This document shows, piece after piece, positions 29,167 to 37,479 of a stretch of 64,000 nt of DNA. Below the pieces are notes generated by a model, which was given only the letters and a program-made list of their open reading frames with translations, was not told where the DNA came from and did no database searches. Location: contig NZ_MZGT01000025.1 in NCBI RefSeq assembly GCF_002029255.1, positions 1-64,000 of the forward strand, given 5' to 3'. Source of the DNA: Clostridium chromiireducens. Lineage in GTDB: Bacteria; Bacillota; Clostridia; Clostridiales; Clostridiaceae. How positions within the stretch are numbered: the first letter of the stretch is position 1; each line of letters begins with the position of its first letter. A program made the translations under genes and the position numbers.

Positions 29167-30675
29167 ATGAAAAACATTGCAGTAATTGATATCGGTTCTA
29201 ATTCTATGAGGGTTTTAGTCTACGAAATATATTTAAATAATTCTTATAAAATCATTGATGAAGAAAAGAGAATGACAAGATTAGGACAATATCTAGATAA
29301 AAATAATAATCTATCAATTGAAGGAATCGAAAAGCTATTAGTAACATTAGAATTCTTCAAAATTCTTTGTGAAAAGAACAATGTTGTAGAAGTAATTGCG
29401 GTGGCCACAGAAGCAATTAGACGAGCAAAAAATAGAAATGAAATTATTTCTTTAATAAAAGACAAATTAAATTTAAATATTAGAATATTAAGCGGGCTAG
29501 AAGAATCTGCTTATGGCTATATAACAGTAAAATCCACCATGGATATTGATAATGCTCTCCTTATTGATATAGGTGGTTCAAGCATGGAGATAACTTTGGT
29601 TAAAAATAGAAATATCATTAATGGTATAAGTTTACCTTTAGGCTCAATACCTTTAACTAAACTTTTTCCATTTGATACACCTGCTGATAAGGACACTATA
29701 TTAGAATTTAAAAAGTTTATTTTCAGTGAATTTGATAAATTACCTTGGTTAAAAAGCGCTAAAGGTTTACCTTTGATTGGCATAGGGGGAACTGCACGGT
29801 CTATAGGTAAAATTCATAAAAAATTTATTACCTATCCTTTAGATTTGCTACATAATTATTTTATTTTATTTGATGAAATTACAACAGTATATAATTATGT
29901 TATTGATTTAAATATAAGTCAAAAAGCTAAATTAAAAGGACTCCCTAAAGAAAGAGTTGATATTTTTACTGCTCCTTTTTCTGCTCTTTTTATGTTGATG
30001 AATTACTGTAATTGCCCACTTCTAAAAATTAGTCAGTACGGAATTCGTGAAGGTGTTCTATATGAAAAACTCTTAGGTGAAAATATTTATAATGTAGATA
30101 TTTTAGATTTTTCATTAAATAATATTTTAACTAACACTGATTTGAATCTTCCACATGCTGAAAAAATACAAGATCTGTCTCGTGTTTTACTCGATCATTT
30201 GGAACAGACAGATTCAAGGTATTTTGAATTAGAAAGTAAATTATTAAAAGTATCTGCTAAATTACATGATGTTGGCATCAGCATATCAGTAAAACATGCT
30301 TATAAACATAGTTTTTATATTATAATTAATTCCTTTATTGCCGGACTCACTCATAAAGAAATATTAATGGCTGCATATACAGTTGCCCTAAGTGGTAAAT
30401 TTGATTATAAGATAGCAGATGAATACAGAGCGCTGCTAACTAAAGATGATATTATAATATGTAAAAGACTTTCAATTATTTTATGTCTTGCTCATAAGAT
30501 TGACAAATACTTCTATAATAGCTTAGCTGAGGTTGTAATCCTAAATGAAAAAGATAACTTTAATTTAGCATTACCTGCAGATAGTGTAAAGTATATGAAA
30601 GATAGTCTACCTGTTGAAATGGATGAAAGTTTTAAGAAGTATTTTAATAAAAAATTATCGGTTGTTCCTCTTTAA
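29167..30675 (+). CDS. ppx: Exopolyphosphatase, Ppx/GppA family
   Basis: Removes terminal phosphates from polyphosphate (and may act on pppGpp). The protein has 502 residues: an actin-like ASKHA fold with AVIDIGSNSMRVLV at the N terminus, VATEAIRRAKN, DIGGSSMEITLV (phosphate-binding loop) and GIGGTARSIGKI, then a C-terminal HD-like helical domain (about 310-502, with KLHDVGI). TTAGGAGTGAGTAA precedes the ATG. It is divergent from ppk; together they set polyphosphate level. It is followed by a strong terminator. The choice between Ppx and GppA is inferred from the ppk neighbour. Confidence 0.92.
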   Translation: MKNIAVIDIGSNSMRVLVYEIYLNNSYKIIDEEKRMTRLGQYLDKNNNLSIEGIEKLLVTLEFFKILCEKNNVVEVIAVATEAIRRAKNRNEIISLIKDKLNLNIRILSGLEESAYGYITVKSTMDIDNALLIDIGGSSMEITLVKNRNIINGISLPLGSIPLTKLFPFDTPADKDTILEFKKFIFSEFDKLPWLKSAKGLPLIGIGGTARSIGKIHKKFITYPLDLLHNYFILFDEITTVYNYVIDLNISQKAKLKGLPKERVDIFTAPFSALFMLMNYCNCPLLKISQYGIREGVLYEKLLGENIYNVDILDFSLNNILTNTDLNLPHAEKIQDLSRVLLDHLEQTDSRYFELESKLLKVSAKLHDVGISISVKHAYKHSFYIIINSFIAGLTHKEILMAAYTVALSGKFDYKIADEYRALLTKDDIIICKRLSIILCLAHKIDKYFYNSLAEVVILNEKDNFNLALPADSVKYMKDSLPVEMDESFKKYFNKKLSVVPL

Positions 30676-30695
30676 ATAATTCAATTTTCATTTAC

Positions 30696-30738
30696 CCTAT
30701 TTATAATAGGTATAAGGATGATACCTGTTATAAATAGG
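30696..30738. terminator. Bidirectional hairpin after ppx
   Basis: The arms CCTATTTATAATAGGTAT and ATACCTGTTATAAATAGG (30696-30713, 30721-30738) pair over 18 bases with one mismatch and a 7-nt loop. It lies between two convergent genes and can serve both. Confidence 0.8.
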
Positions 30739-30779
30739 ATAATTATGCATTAGGTATATAATTTAGACCAAAATTTAAT

Positions 30780-31340
30780 CTATGCCTTTTGTATTATTTT
30801 TTTGACCTCTGCAACAATACAATCTATAATTTTACTTTCTTCACATACTTTAAAATATAACTCTGTTTCATTTACAGGCAGATGAGCAAGTGCTCGACTA
30901 ATGAATTCGTATTCTTGCTTAATACGTTGTATACATTCAGTAAAAACTCCTTTTCCATTGCTAAGCAATGTAATATAAATCGAACTAATTTTATTCTCAC
31001 TATCACATATATAATCATTAGAAAGCTTTAAAGTCAAAAAACTTTTATTATACTTAATATCGCATAATACCTCGTTCCAGTTGCTAATTGCTTTATTATA
31101 TACAGCTTGGATATTGTAACATTGATATTTTTCATTAATTACCTTTTCCAATTTTATCAGCATATTTTCTATGCTGTCTTTTAATATTTCATTTACCTCT
31201 TCTTTTGAATATAGCTTTTTTTCATCTTCATATTTTTTATTCTCTTGTTTTTTATAAACTTCTGTTTCAATCAAAGATTCATTCTTATGATTCACTGATC
31301 TATCGCCTGAATCATTATAGGTTATGTTTTTAAACTCCAT
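30780..31340 (-). CDS. Hypothetical protein, 186 aa
   Basis: I do not recognise this protein. The first 75 residues are highly charged and probably disordered or coiled coil (KKQENKKYEDEKKLYSKEEV), followed by a mixed domain with NKAISNWNEVL, three Cys (DIKY...YICDSEN, FTECIQ, FKVCEE) and a C-terminal helix. There is no signal peptide or membrane segment. The start at 31340 follows AGAGGAG with a short gap; a GTG five codons upstream overlaps that site. It is a single gene, convergent with ppx. Confidence 0.65.
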   Translation of the reverse strand: MEFKNITYNDSGDRSVNHKNESLIETEVYKKQENKKYEDEKKLYSKEEVNEILKDSIENMLIKLEKVINEKYQCYNIQAVYNKAISNWNEVLCDIKYNKSFLTLKLSNDYICDSENKISSIYITLLSNGKGVFTECIQRIKQEYEFISRALAHLPVNETELYFKVCEESKIIDCIVAEVKKIIQKA

Positions 31341-31531
31341 TAGCTCCTCTTCCACCCTTCTCCTCTATTCTTGATAATAATTACCATATTAAATATATTT
31401 TACTTGATTCAGTAATATTACCTTAATTCGGTTTATAAAAGCTCAGTTTTTATATCATACTCTTAACTAAACGCTTTGCTTAATTTTAAGTATATTGTAA
31501 TTTTAAAATACCTAATATATTCTAAAAAATG

Positions 31532-31540
31532 TGTTATAAT
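31532..31540 (+). promoter_or_regulatory. Extended -10 promoter for the AI-2E-type transporter
   Basis: TGTTATAAT at 31532-31540 is an extended -10 (TGnTATAAT), about 100 bases ahead of the start codon. No matching -35 hexamer stands out, which is usual for extended -10 promoters. Confidence 0.45.
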
Positions 31541-31643
31541 GTTAGTAATTATATTTTAATTAAGTTTTATGTTGTAAATGAACAACATTATTTTTGATTG
31601 ATCATTTAAATTTACACAATAACAAGGAGATAATAATACTAGC

Positions 31644-32825
31644 ATGAAAATTGAATTTGATAAAAAACTGCTTAAATACTCTATTTATATAACAATTACA
31701 GCTGTAATAATTTATATAGCATTCTTATTTATTCTTAATATAGGTGCACTCTTCAGAACAGCATTAAATATTGGGAGTTATTCAATTGACTTAATCAAAC
31801 CATTACTTATAGGGATCGTAATTGCTTATCTTTTATATCCTATTACTAGAACTATAGAAAATTTTTTAGAAAAAAGTAAATTCGTTAGAATTCAAAATCC
31901 ATCTACAAGGCGTACATTGGCGATCATATTTGCATACCTTTTAATGATCGGTATCTTCTTAGGATTGCTGTTTGGAATTTATTTCATGATTGGTGGTCAA
32001 TTATCAAATAACACAACTATAACAAATATGGCTCAGCATATTTCTCTATATTTAAGTAATAATTCTTTTTCAACAGATTCCATAAGGGCAACTTTAAATA
32101 ATTTAAATAACCCATTAATTGATGGTGTAAAACCATATATTACCGATGGACTTGTTAACTTACAAAAATATATTGAAAATAATCTTGGTAATATGACTTC
32201 CTACATAATGTCTATAGGAAGTAGTGTTGCAACCTTTTTTATTGCTCTTATAATTAGTATCTATCTATTAAAAGATTCTGAGTATTTTATGGATTTATGG
32301 AATAAACTTTACTATTTAGTATTTAGGAAAAGTAATATTGGAAGTAATATTACATACATTTTTAGAGTAATACATGAAGTATTTGCAAAATATCTACGAG
32401 GTCAATTGTTAGAAGCATTTTTTGTTGGAGTCCTATCTGCAATTGCACTTTCAATTGTAGGTATAAATTATGCCTTTGTTATTGGAATCATTGCTGGTAT
32501 TTGCAACATGATTCCTTACGTTGGTCCAATAGTTGGTACTATTCTTGCTGCGATTATGGGACTTCTTAGTGGAACCCCTATTAAAATACTTTACGCTGTT
32601 ATTGCTATGCTAGTTGTTCAACAAATAGATAATAATCTTTTAGCTCCTAAAATTGTTGGCAATAGTGTAGGATTACATGCTGTATTTACAATGTTAGCAA
32701 TTTTAATTGGTGGCAATGTAGGCGGACTGTTAGGTATGCTGTTAGCTGTTCCAATAGCCGCTTCTTTCAAAGTTTTATTTAATAATTGGTATGAAAATTA
32801 TATCCAAAGTCAACGCGACTTCTAA
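31644..32825 (+). CDS. AI-2E family (TqsA/PerM/YtvI-like) membrane transporter
   Basis: Polytopic membrane protein of 393 residues with about eight helices and the AI-2E family pattern: an N-terminal helix pair, IGIVIAYLLYPITR, a soluble amphipathic region (about 110-190), then LRGQLLEAFFVGVLSAIALSI and the GICNMIPYVGPIVGT motif, with QQIDNNLLAPKIVG. Members export autoinducer-2 or act as Na+/H+ or general antiporters; the substrate here is unknown. AAGGAGATAAT lies upstream. It is monocistronic with a hairpin after it. Confidence 0.88.
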   Translation: MKIEFDKKLLKYSIYITITAVIIYIAFLFILNIGALFRTALNIGSYSIDLIKPLLIGIVIAYLLYPITRTIENFLEKSKFVRIQNPSTRRTLAIIFAYLLMIGIFLGLLFGIYFMIGGQLSNNTTITNMAQHISLYLSNNSFSTDSIRATLNNLNNPLIDGVKPYITDGLVNLQKYIENNLGNMTSYIMSIGSSVATFFIALIISIYLLKDSEYFMDLWNKLYYLVFRKSNIGSNITYIFRVIHEVFAKYLRGQLLEAFFVGVLSAIALSIVGINYAFVIGIIAGICNMIPYVGPIVGTILAAIMGLLSGTPIKILYAVIAMLVVQQIDNNLLAPKIVGNSVGLHAVFTMLAILIGGNVGGLLGMLLAVPIAASFKVLFNNWYENYIQSQRDF

Positions 32826-32864
32826 ATTTATAAAAATTATTAATAACCATAATAATTTAAATTC

Positions 32865-32932
32865 AAAAATAGATACATGTGCGAATGGTTTCAATTAATT
32901 AAATGAAGCATTACACTCATGTATCTATTTTT
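32865..32932 (+). terminator. Hairpin terminator after the AI-2E-type gene
   Basis: The perfect 15-bp arms AAAAATAGATACATG / CATGTATCTATTTTT (32865-32879, 32918-32932) with a 38-nt loop follow the stop by about 40 bases. Confidence 0.65.
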
Positions 32933-32983
32933 ATCTAAATAATTATTTTATTGTAATCATAAACTTTTCGCCTATTTCAATCA

Positions 32984-33946
32984 CTAAATTTCAAAGCTGC
33001 TATTATCTATCCATTTATACTGTGGCCTAATTTTTTTTATATCTTCAGCTAATAAATACAATGCTTCGTCCTTCTGCTTACATTCTAGCATTACATCAAT
33101 ATCTGTATCTATTTTTTTAGCTTTTTCTAAAAATCCAACAAAATCCTTAGCATTAATATAGTCTGCATGTTTTCTATCTTTTTCATTCTCTCTAGGTGTA
33201 GAGAAATGAATTTTAGGTGGTAAACTTTCATTACCCCAAGTGTTAAAAATATCTTTCAACAACGCCTCTATATTTTCACCATTATTATTGCAGTTATGAT
33301 GATGTACATCTAAAACCATTGGTATGTCTAATATTCTACATAAATCTAAAACTTCATTTGCTGTATAAGTCTTATCATCATTTTCAATTATTAGTTTTGA
33401 AGTTATTTCTTTAGGAGACTTATTAAAATTTGCTATAAACCTTTCTATTCCTGCTTGTTTACCTCCAGCTGAACCACCAACATGCAAAACCATTTTTCCA
33501 TTCGGATAATTTAAATCTTGAAACCACTCCACCTGCCTCATCAAATTATTTACTGTATTATTAACTATTTCATCATTTGTACTATTCAAAACATTAAATT
33601 GATCGGGATGAGTATCAACCCTCATATTATGTTCTCTGATTATTTTACCTATATACTCAAAATCTTTCTTGAAAATTTCTCTATGGCCCCAGTAACCTAC
33701 TTCTGGGTGTGTAACTAAAGGAATTAGTGCAGATGTTATTCTATAAAAATGGATATTATTTTCTATATTATATTTGAGTATTTTTTCTAAATCATTTAGA
33801 TTAGATAAAGTAATACTCTTTAGCTTTTCTAATCTATTCTTATCATCAATTATTTTGCTATAATTTGCAAATGTTACTGTACTAGAACTAGTAATCTTCT
33901 TTCCTAGCCTCATAGAAACTGCTACATAACCAAGTCTTACTCTCAT
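32984..33946 (-). CDS. uvsE: UV DNA damage endonuclease
   Basis: Endonuclease that nicks 5' of UV photoproducts and some other lesions, an alternative to nucleotide excision repair. The protein has 320 residues and the TIM-barrel fold of the UvdE/Nfo type. Visible metal-site segments include RITSALIPLVTHPEV, VDTHPDQFNVLNS, MVLHVGGSAGGK, IIENDDKTY, MVLDVHHHNCN and DVMLECKQKDEAL. The ATG is preceded by GAGGAGAAAA. It is a single gene between a Nudix terminator and the AI-2E gene. In spore-formers such enzymes serve UV-exposed life stages; here that is inference. Confidence 0.93.
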   Translation of the reverse strand: MRVRLGYVAVSMRLGKKITSSSTVTFANYSKIIDDKNRLEKLKSITLSNLNDLEKILKYNIENNIHFYRITSALIPLVTHPEVGYWGHREIFKKDFEYIGKIIREHNMRVDTHPDQFNVLNSTNDEIVNNTVNNLMRQVEWFQDLNYPNGKMVLHVGGSAGGKQAGIERFIANFNKSPKEITSKLIIENDDKTYTANEVLDLCRILDIPMVLDVHHHNCNNNGENIEALLKDIFNTWGNESLPPKIHFSTPRENEKDRKHADYINAKDFVGFLEKAKKIDTDIDVMLECKQKDEALYLLAEDIKKIRPQYKWIDNSSFEI

Positions 33947-33990
33947 CTTTTTCTCCTCGTAAAGTTATTACTGAATATAACTTTTCCAAA

Positions 33991-34032
33991 AACATAATAA
34001 AAAAACCCCTCAAAGGAGTTTTTTTATTATGT
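33991..34032. terminator. Strong bidirectional terminator after the Nudix gene
   Basis: A near-perfect palindrome with CCCCT/AGGAG core flanked by A7 and T7, reading as a Rho-independent terminator on both strands. It ends the minus-strand Nudix transcript. Confidence 0.85.
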
Positions 34033-34230
34033 AAAGAGATTAATTGTTTTGAAGATATATTAAAAGCTATTAAATGCTATTATTATATTCTACTTAAAAT
34101 ATTCACTTTTAACTACTTCTTCTTAATTATAACTTGAGCCAAGCTTCTTGTAAACATTTTCTTCACTTTTGTTAATATATCCTTGAGTATTATTAATTAC
34201 TAACTTATTTAATAAAGTATTAACAAAATA

Positions 34231-34767
34231 TTATTCCTTATGTTGGTATATTTCATTAATATGATTTTGTATTTCTTTTAATACGTAAGTTTCTCTAAAT
34301 ATCCAATTTGCAATATGTTTATCTCCTGATTCAATTATCTTTTCATTATTATTTATGGCATCCACTATTTCTACCCATTCTGGCTTAAATCCTAACTTTG
34401 CTTCATAAGGATCTAACTTTTGTGATTTTCTTACATTAGATACTTCTGCAAAATAATAATAAGAAATCATTTTAAAAATTCTATCATTTACATATTTATC
34501 CCTACTTCTTTCAGTTACAATACCAATTTGCCCATTTATTCTATTGCAAATATAACCTGTCTCTTCTTCCACTTCTCTTTTTAATGCTTCTTCATGTTTT
34601 TCCTCTTTTTTCATTCCACCACCTGGAAACTTGTAGTCTTTATTTTTCGAATGTACCATTAATATTTTGTTATCTCGTATTATGATTCCTCTTACTGCTT
34701 CTCTAAAATTTACACTTCCAATTGAATCACTAACCTTATCTATCTCGAAAAGTTTATTAAATAGCAT
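34231..34767 (-). CDS. Nudix hydrolase
   Basis: Pyrophosphohydrolase of 178 residues. The Nudix box GX5EX7REUXEEXGU is complete: a Gly in GGGMKKEE, then the spacer, then REVEEETGY (about residues 51-73). It is preceded by the family's beta strands (VRGIIIRDNKILMVH). Substrates of this family are nucleoside diphosphates linked to another moiety; which one cannot be told. It is the first gene after the CACAC hairpin array on the minus strand, but a terminator lies between, so it probably has its own promoter. Confidence 0.9.
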   Translation of the reverse strand: MLFNKLFEIDKVSDSIGSVNFREAVRGIIIRDNKILMVHSKNKDYKFPGGGMKKEEKHEEALKREVEEETGYICNRINGQIGIVTERSRDKYVNDRIFKMISYYYFAEVSNVRKSQKLDPYEAKLGFKPEWVEIVDAINNNEKIIESGDKHIANWIFRETYVLKEIQNHINEIYQHKE

Positions 34768-34986
34768 ATTATATTCTCACATCCTTATTCTTTCAAACTC
34801 CCAATCTAAATTCATAAATTCAATTTGATATTTAGCTTTATATAAATATTCAGAATTAAATACTATTCGTTTTATTTTAGCTTATTAATGATATTTTAAC
34901 TCCAAAGTTAAAAAATATCCTAATATAAGTTATTACATAATTTAATTTTATATAATATAGATTATACTATAATTGTACATTAATGT

Positions 34987-35021
34987 AAAAATAAAAAACC
35001 ACAAGGCGTGTGTAAACCTTG
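34987..35021 (-). terminator. Terminator hairpin with CACAC loop (last unit of the array)
   Basis: On the minus strand CAAGG (35021-35017) and CCTTG (35006-35002) enclose a loop TTTACACACG, followed by TGG, T6, A and T5. This is a normal terminator whose loop carries the same ACACAC as the hairpins upstream. Confidence 0.8.
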
Positions 35022-35086
35022 CAGTTCTTATATAAATTTTATGAAATGTACTATCTAATAAAAAATTCGTTTGTTTTATTATTTTC

Positions 35087-35222
35087 ATACTTATAATGGT
35101 GTGGACATTATAAGTATATATCATGGTCTATTACATTATTTAATGGTGTGTGGGCATTAAATAAATCACTATGGTGGTTAATTATCACATTTATTCATGG
35201 TAGTGTGTAAAACCAAGAATAA
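35087..35222. repeat. Array of three hairpins with CACAC/GTGTG loops (degenerate repeats)
   Basis: Three perfect or near-perfect hairpins follow each other: 35087-35117 (12 bp, loop TCCACAC on the minus strand), 35136-35164 (10 bp, loop CCCACACAC) and 35191-35222 (9 bp plus one mismatch, loop TTTTACACACTA). On the plus strand the same DNA reads as degenerate direct repeats with ATGG at 35096, 35123, 35143, 35171 and 35197. Stems differ in sequence while the loop motif is kept. It lies 65 bases after the DUF3793 stop and ahead of a terminator with the same loop. I do not recognise a known RNA family. Confidence 0.7.
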
Positions 35223-35285
35223 TTTTGTATTCATATTCTTATAAAAACTTAACTATATAACAATTTTTAATTATCTATTTGCTAA

Positions 35286-35915
35286 CTAAATAGCATTAAT
35301 ATAAAAGGAGTTTTTTATACTTAAAGCGAGGTCACGCGATGAATTCCCTTCAAGCATATTTTTTATGGCATATTCTTTAACTTTATCATATTTATTAAAG
35401 ATTATTTTTGCTTTATTACTATCATTGTATACTTTCCAGTATCCGCATAATAGGCATTGCTTAGTAGTACATTCCATAAAATCTTTAACATCTTCAAAAG
35501 GTATTCCAAGGAATAATCCAAGTTCGTGAGGGCAGTGATATTGATCATATCTATACTTTAATGTATTAACATATTCATTTATTTTAATCTCGAAGGGGTA
35601 TCCCATATTAACTAAAAACTCTATATGTGTTTTTCTGTTTAATTCTTTCTCCAATATACTTTCATCGTAAATCATCACTATAATAGAACTATCACTTTCT
35701 CTTAATTCTATAAACTTTAAATTTATATTTTTAAGAAAAGACTTTCCATAACTTGTCCAGCTGTTGTGTAATTTTCTATTACTTTTTTTCATTGTTACTG
35801 TTACCGCCGGCTTAACTCCAGCGATTACTAGAGACGAATTGTACACTAAAAAATTCTCGATATACTCCTTGTTTTTCATTGAATCTAATCTTTTGTAAAA
35901 ATCTAGATATTTCAT
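35286..35915 (-). CDS. DUF3793 family protein
   Basis: Clostridial protein of 209 residues with the DUF3793 pattern CPHELGLFLGIPFEDV (about 126-141) and CLLCGYWKVY near residue 155. The function is unknown. These genes are commonly placed beside flavodoxins or iron-transport genes. Here it follows the flavodoxin by 22 bases in a Fur-type operon, so it is probably made in iron shortage. Conserved Cys and His residues could bind metal or heme, but that is only a possibility. Its 3' flank carries the CACAC-loop hairpin array. Confidence 0.85.
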   Translation of the reverse strand: MKYLDFYKRLDSMKNKEYIENFLVYNSSLVIAGVKPAVTVTMKKSNRKLHNSWTSYGKSFLKNINLKFIELRESDSSIIVMIYDESILEKELNRKTHIEFLVNMGYPFEIKINEYVNTLKYRYDQYHCPHELGLFLGIPFEDVKDFMECTTKQCLLCGYWKVYNDSNKAKIIFNKYDKVKEYAIKNMLEGNSSRDLALSIKNSFYINAI

Positions 35916-35937
35916 TCTATATCACCACCGAACTTGC

Positions 35938-36354
35938 TTATATTTGCGCTATTTTTTTACCAAAATCTATGCACTCTTGTTCATTGTCATCTGGCTCATT
36001 TTGAACAATTAATGGGTCTCCGATTATGCTACAACCATAACCTATCATTCTTTCTTCAAAGTCTCTCATCCATTGTCCATCTCCCCAGCCATAAGATCCA
36101 AAAAGCGCTACTTTCTTTCCAGATATTTGGGTTGAAATCTCTTCTACAAATGGTTCGAATTCAGATTCTTCTAATACCTCATCGCCCATAGCTGAACATC
36201 CTAAAACAAGTATATCTTCACTTAATAACTCATTTACATTTACATCAGAAACATTTATAACTTCCGCTTCTTTTCCCCCTTCAGTTATTCCTTTTCCAAT
36301 TAACTGAGCCATTTTTTCTGTATTTCCAGTTCCTGACCAATATACAATCTTCAT
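35938..36354 (-). CDS. fld: Flavodoxin
   Basis: Small FMN electron carrier, 138 residues, the short-chain clostridial type. It replaces ferredoxin when iron is scarce. The FMN phosphate loop is SGTGNTEKM (7-15), with GCSAMGDEVLEE and GSYGWGDGQWM forming the isoalloxazine site, including the stacking Trp. The ATG has AGGAGG 8 bases upstream. It is the first gene of an operon with DUF3793. A sigma-A promoter with a Fur box over the start region lies immediately upstream (36387-36435). Confidence 0.95.
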   Translation of the reverse strand: MKIVYWSGTGNTEKMAQLIGKGITEGGKEAEVINVSDVNVNELLSEDILVLGCSAMGDEVLEESEFEPFVEEISTQISGKKVALFGSYGWGDGQWMRDFEERMIGYGCSIIGDPLIVQNEPDDNEQECIDFGKKIAQI

Positions 36355-36386
36355 TTTAGTTCCTCCTTGTTACCTTTAAATAATTT

Positions 36387-36401
36387 TGAAAATCATTCTC
36401 A
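36387..36401 (-). promoter_or_regulatory. Fur box
   Basis: TGAGAAT-G-ATTTTCA on the minus strand is a 7-1-7 inverted repeat with two substitutions from TGATAAT-N-ATTATCA. It sits 5 bases after the -10 hexamer, covering the start point, where a repressor would block initiation. Confidence 0.85.
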
Positions 36402-36406
36402 ATTAG

Positions 36407-36435
36407 ATAATATAATATATAACCACTTTTGTCAA
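36407..36435 (-). promoter_or_regulatory. Sigma-A promoter of the flavodoxin operon
   Basis: TTGACA (36435-36430) and TATTAT (36412-36407) are separated by exactly 17 bases on the minus strand, about 50 bases ahead of the flavodoxin ATG. Confidence 0.85.
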
Positions 36436-36529
36436 GTTTTATTTATAAAATTTTATATAATATACCTTTCAATATATTTTTAACCTAGTTTTATATGTAT
36501 TGCTATATTAATTCTATGCCTTCAATAAT

Positions 36530-37390
36530 CTAGCCTTTATTAAATATAAATATATAAAGTGAAGCTAAGAATATAATCATATACCCAATAACACTCAGAT
36601 AATCCGGAAGAGTTCCAAATAAAAATACACTTATTATTGCTGAAAAAACTATATTTGTATAATCAAAAATTGAAATTTCTTTAGCAGGTGCGTATTTATA
36701 AGCTAAAGTTATTCCAAATTGACCAATACTAGCAAAAATTCCTGCTAAAAGTAAGTAAATAAATTGAATAAAATTCATTGGTTTATATGAAATAATCATA
36801 AACGGAAGTATAATAACACTTGAAAAAAATGAAAAATAAAAAACAATTGTCTCCGTATTTTCTTTTCCACCTAAATCCCTGACACATGTATATGCTGCCG
36901 CTGCAAATATTCCCCCCAGTACTCCAATTATTGCTGGGATCATCTCCAAATTAAATGATGGTTTGATTACAAATAATGTTCCTATAAAAGCAATTGCTAT
37001 AGCTATAACCTGCTTTGAATTTACTTTTTCTTTTAAAAATAATCCAGAAAAAATGATCACAAAAAACGGACTAAGTTTATTTAGCATGTTTGCATCTGAT
37101 AATACTAATTTATCTATGGAATAAAAATTAAATACTATCCCTAGAGTTCCAAGTGCTGATCTTAGTATTAATTTTTTCTGATTCTCTCTTTTTCCAAAGT
37201 AATTACCCTTATGCCTAAATAAAATTATAAATGCTACTGTAGCTGACACTATATTTCTAAAAAAAGTTTTTTGAAATGATGGTAAATCCCCTGATATTTT
37301 AACGAATGCAGCCATCATTGCAAATCCAAAAGCCGATGCTATAATAAATAATATTCCTTTATTTCTATCACTGAAATTATTTAGTCTCAT
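36530..37390 (-). CDS. EamA/DMT family transporter
   Basis: Inner-membrane protein of 286 residues with ten predicted helices in two EamA repeats (about 10-135 and 150-285). The first repeat shows GILFIIASAFGFAMMAAFVKISG, the second GVLGGIFAAAAYTCVRDLGG. Drug/metabolite transporters of this type export amino acids, nucleosides or other metabolites; the substrate is unknown. The ATG is preceded by AAAGGAGAAG. It stands alone downstream of a perfect hairpin. Confidence 0.9.
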   Translation of the reverse strand: MRLNNFSDRNKGILFIIASAFGFAMMAAFVKISGDLPSFQKTFFRNIVSATVAFIILFRHKGNYFGKRENQKKLILRSALGTLGIVFNFYSIDKLVLSDANMLNKLSPFFVIIFSGLFLKEKVNSKQVIAIAIAFIGTLFVIKPSFNLEMIPAIIGVLGGIFAAAAYTCVRDLGGKENTETIVFYFSFFSSVIILPFMIISYKPMNFIQFIYLLLAGIFASIGQFGITLAYKYAPAKEISIFDYTNIVFSAIISVFLFGTLPDYLSVIGYMIIFLASLYIFIFNKG

Positions 37391-37435
37391 GTTCTTCTCC
37401 TTTTTATAAAATTATTTATTTTTTCTTATTATAAA

Positions 37436-37469
37436 AGCGTATAAGCATTTATACAACTGCTTATACGCT
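37436..37469 (-). terminator. Hairpin terminator
   Basis: The perfect 12-bp arms AGCGTATAAGCA / TGCTTATACGCT with a 10-nt loop follow the stop of the 256-residue gene on the minus strand; TTTTAT follows. Confidence 0.7.
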
Positions 37470-37479
37470 AATAATATTT

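Noticed and set aside
35087-35222. CRISPR-like repeat array
   Set aside because: The units are degenerate, spacing varies from 20 to 28 bases, repeats are not identical and no cas genes are near.
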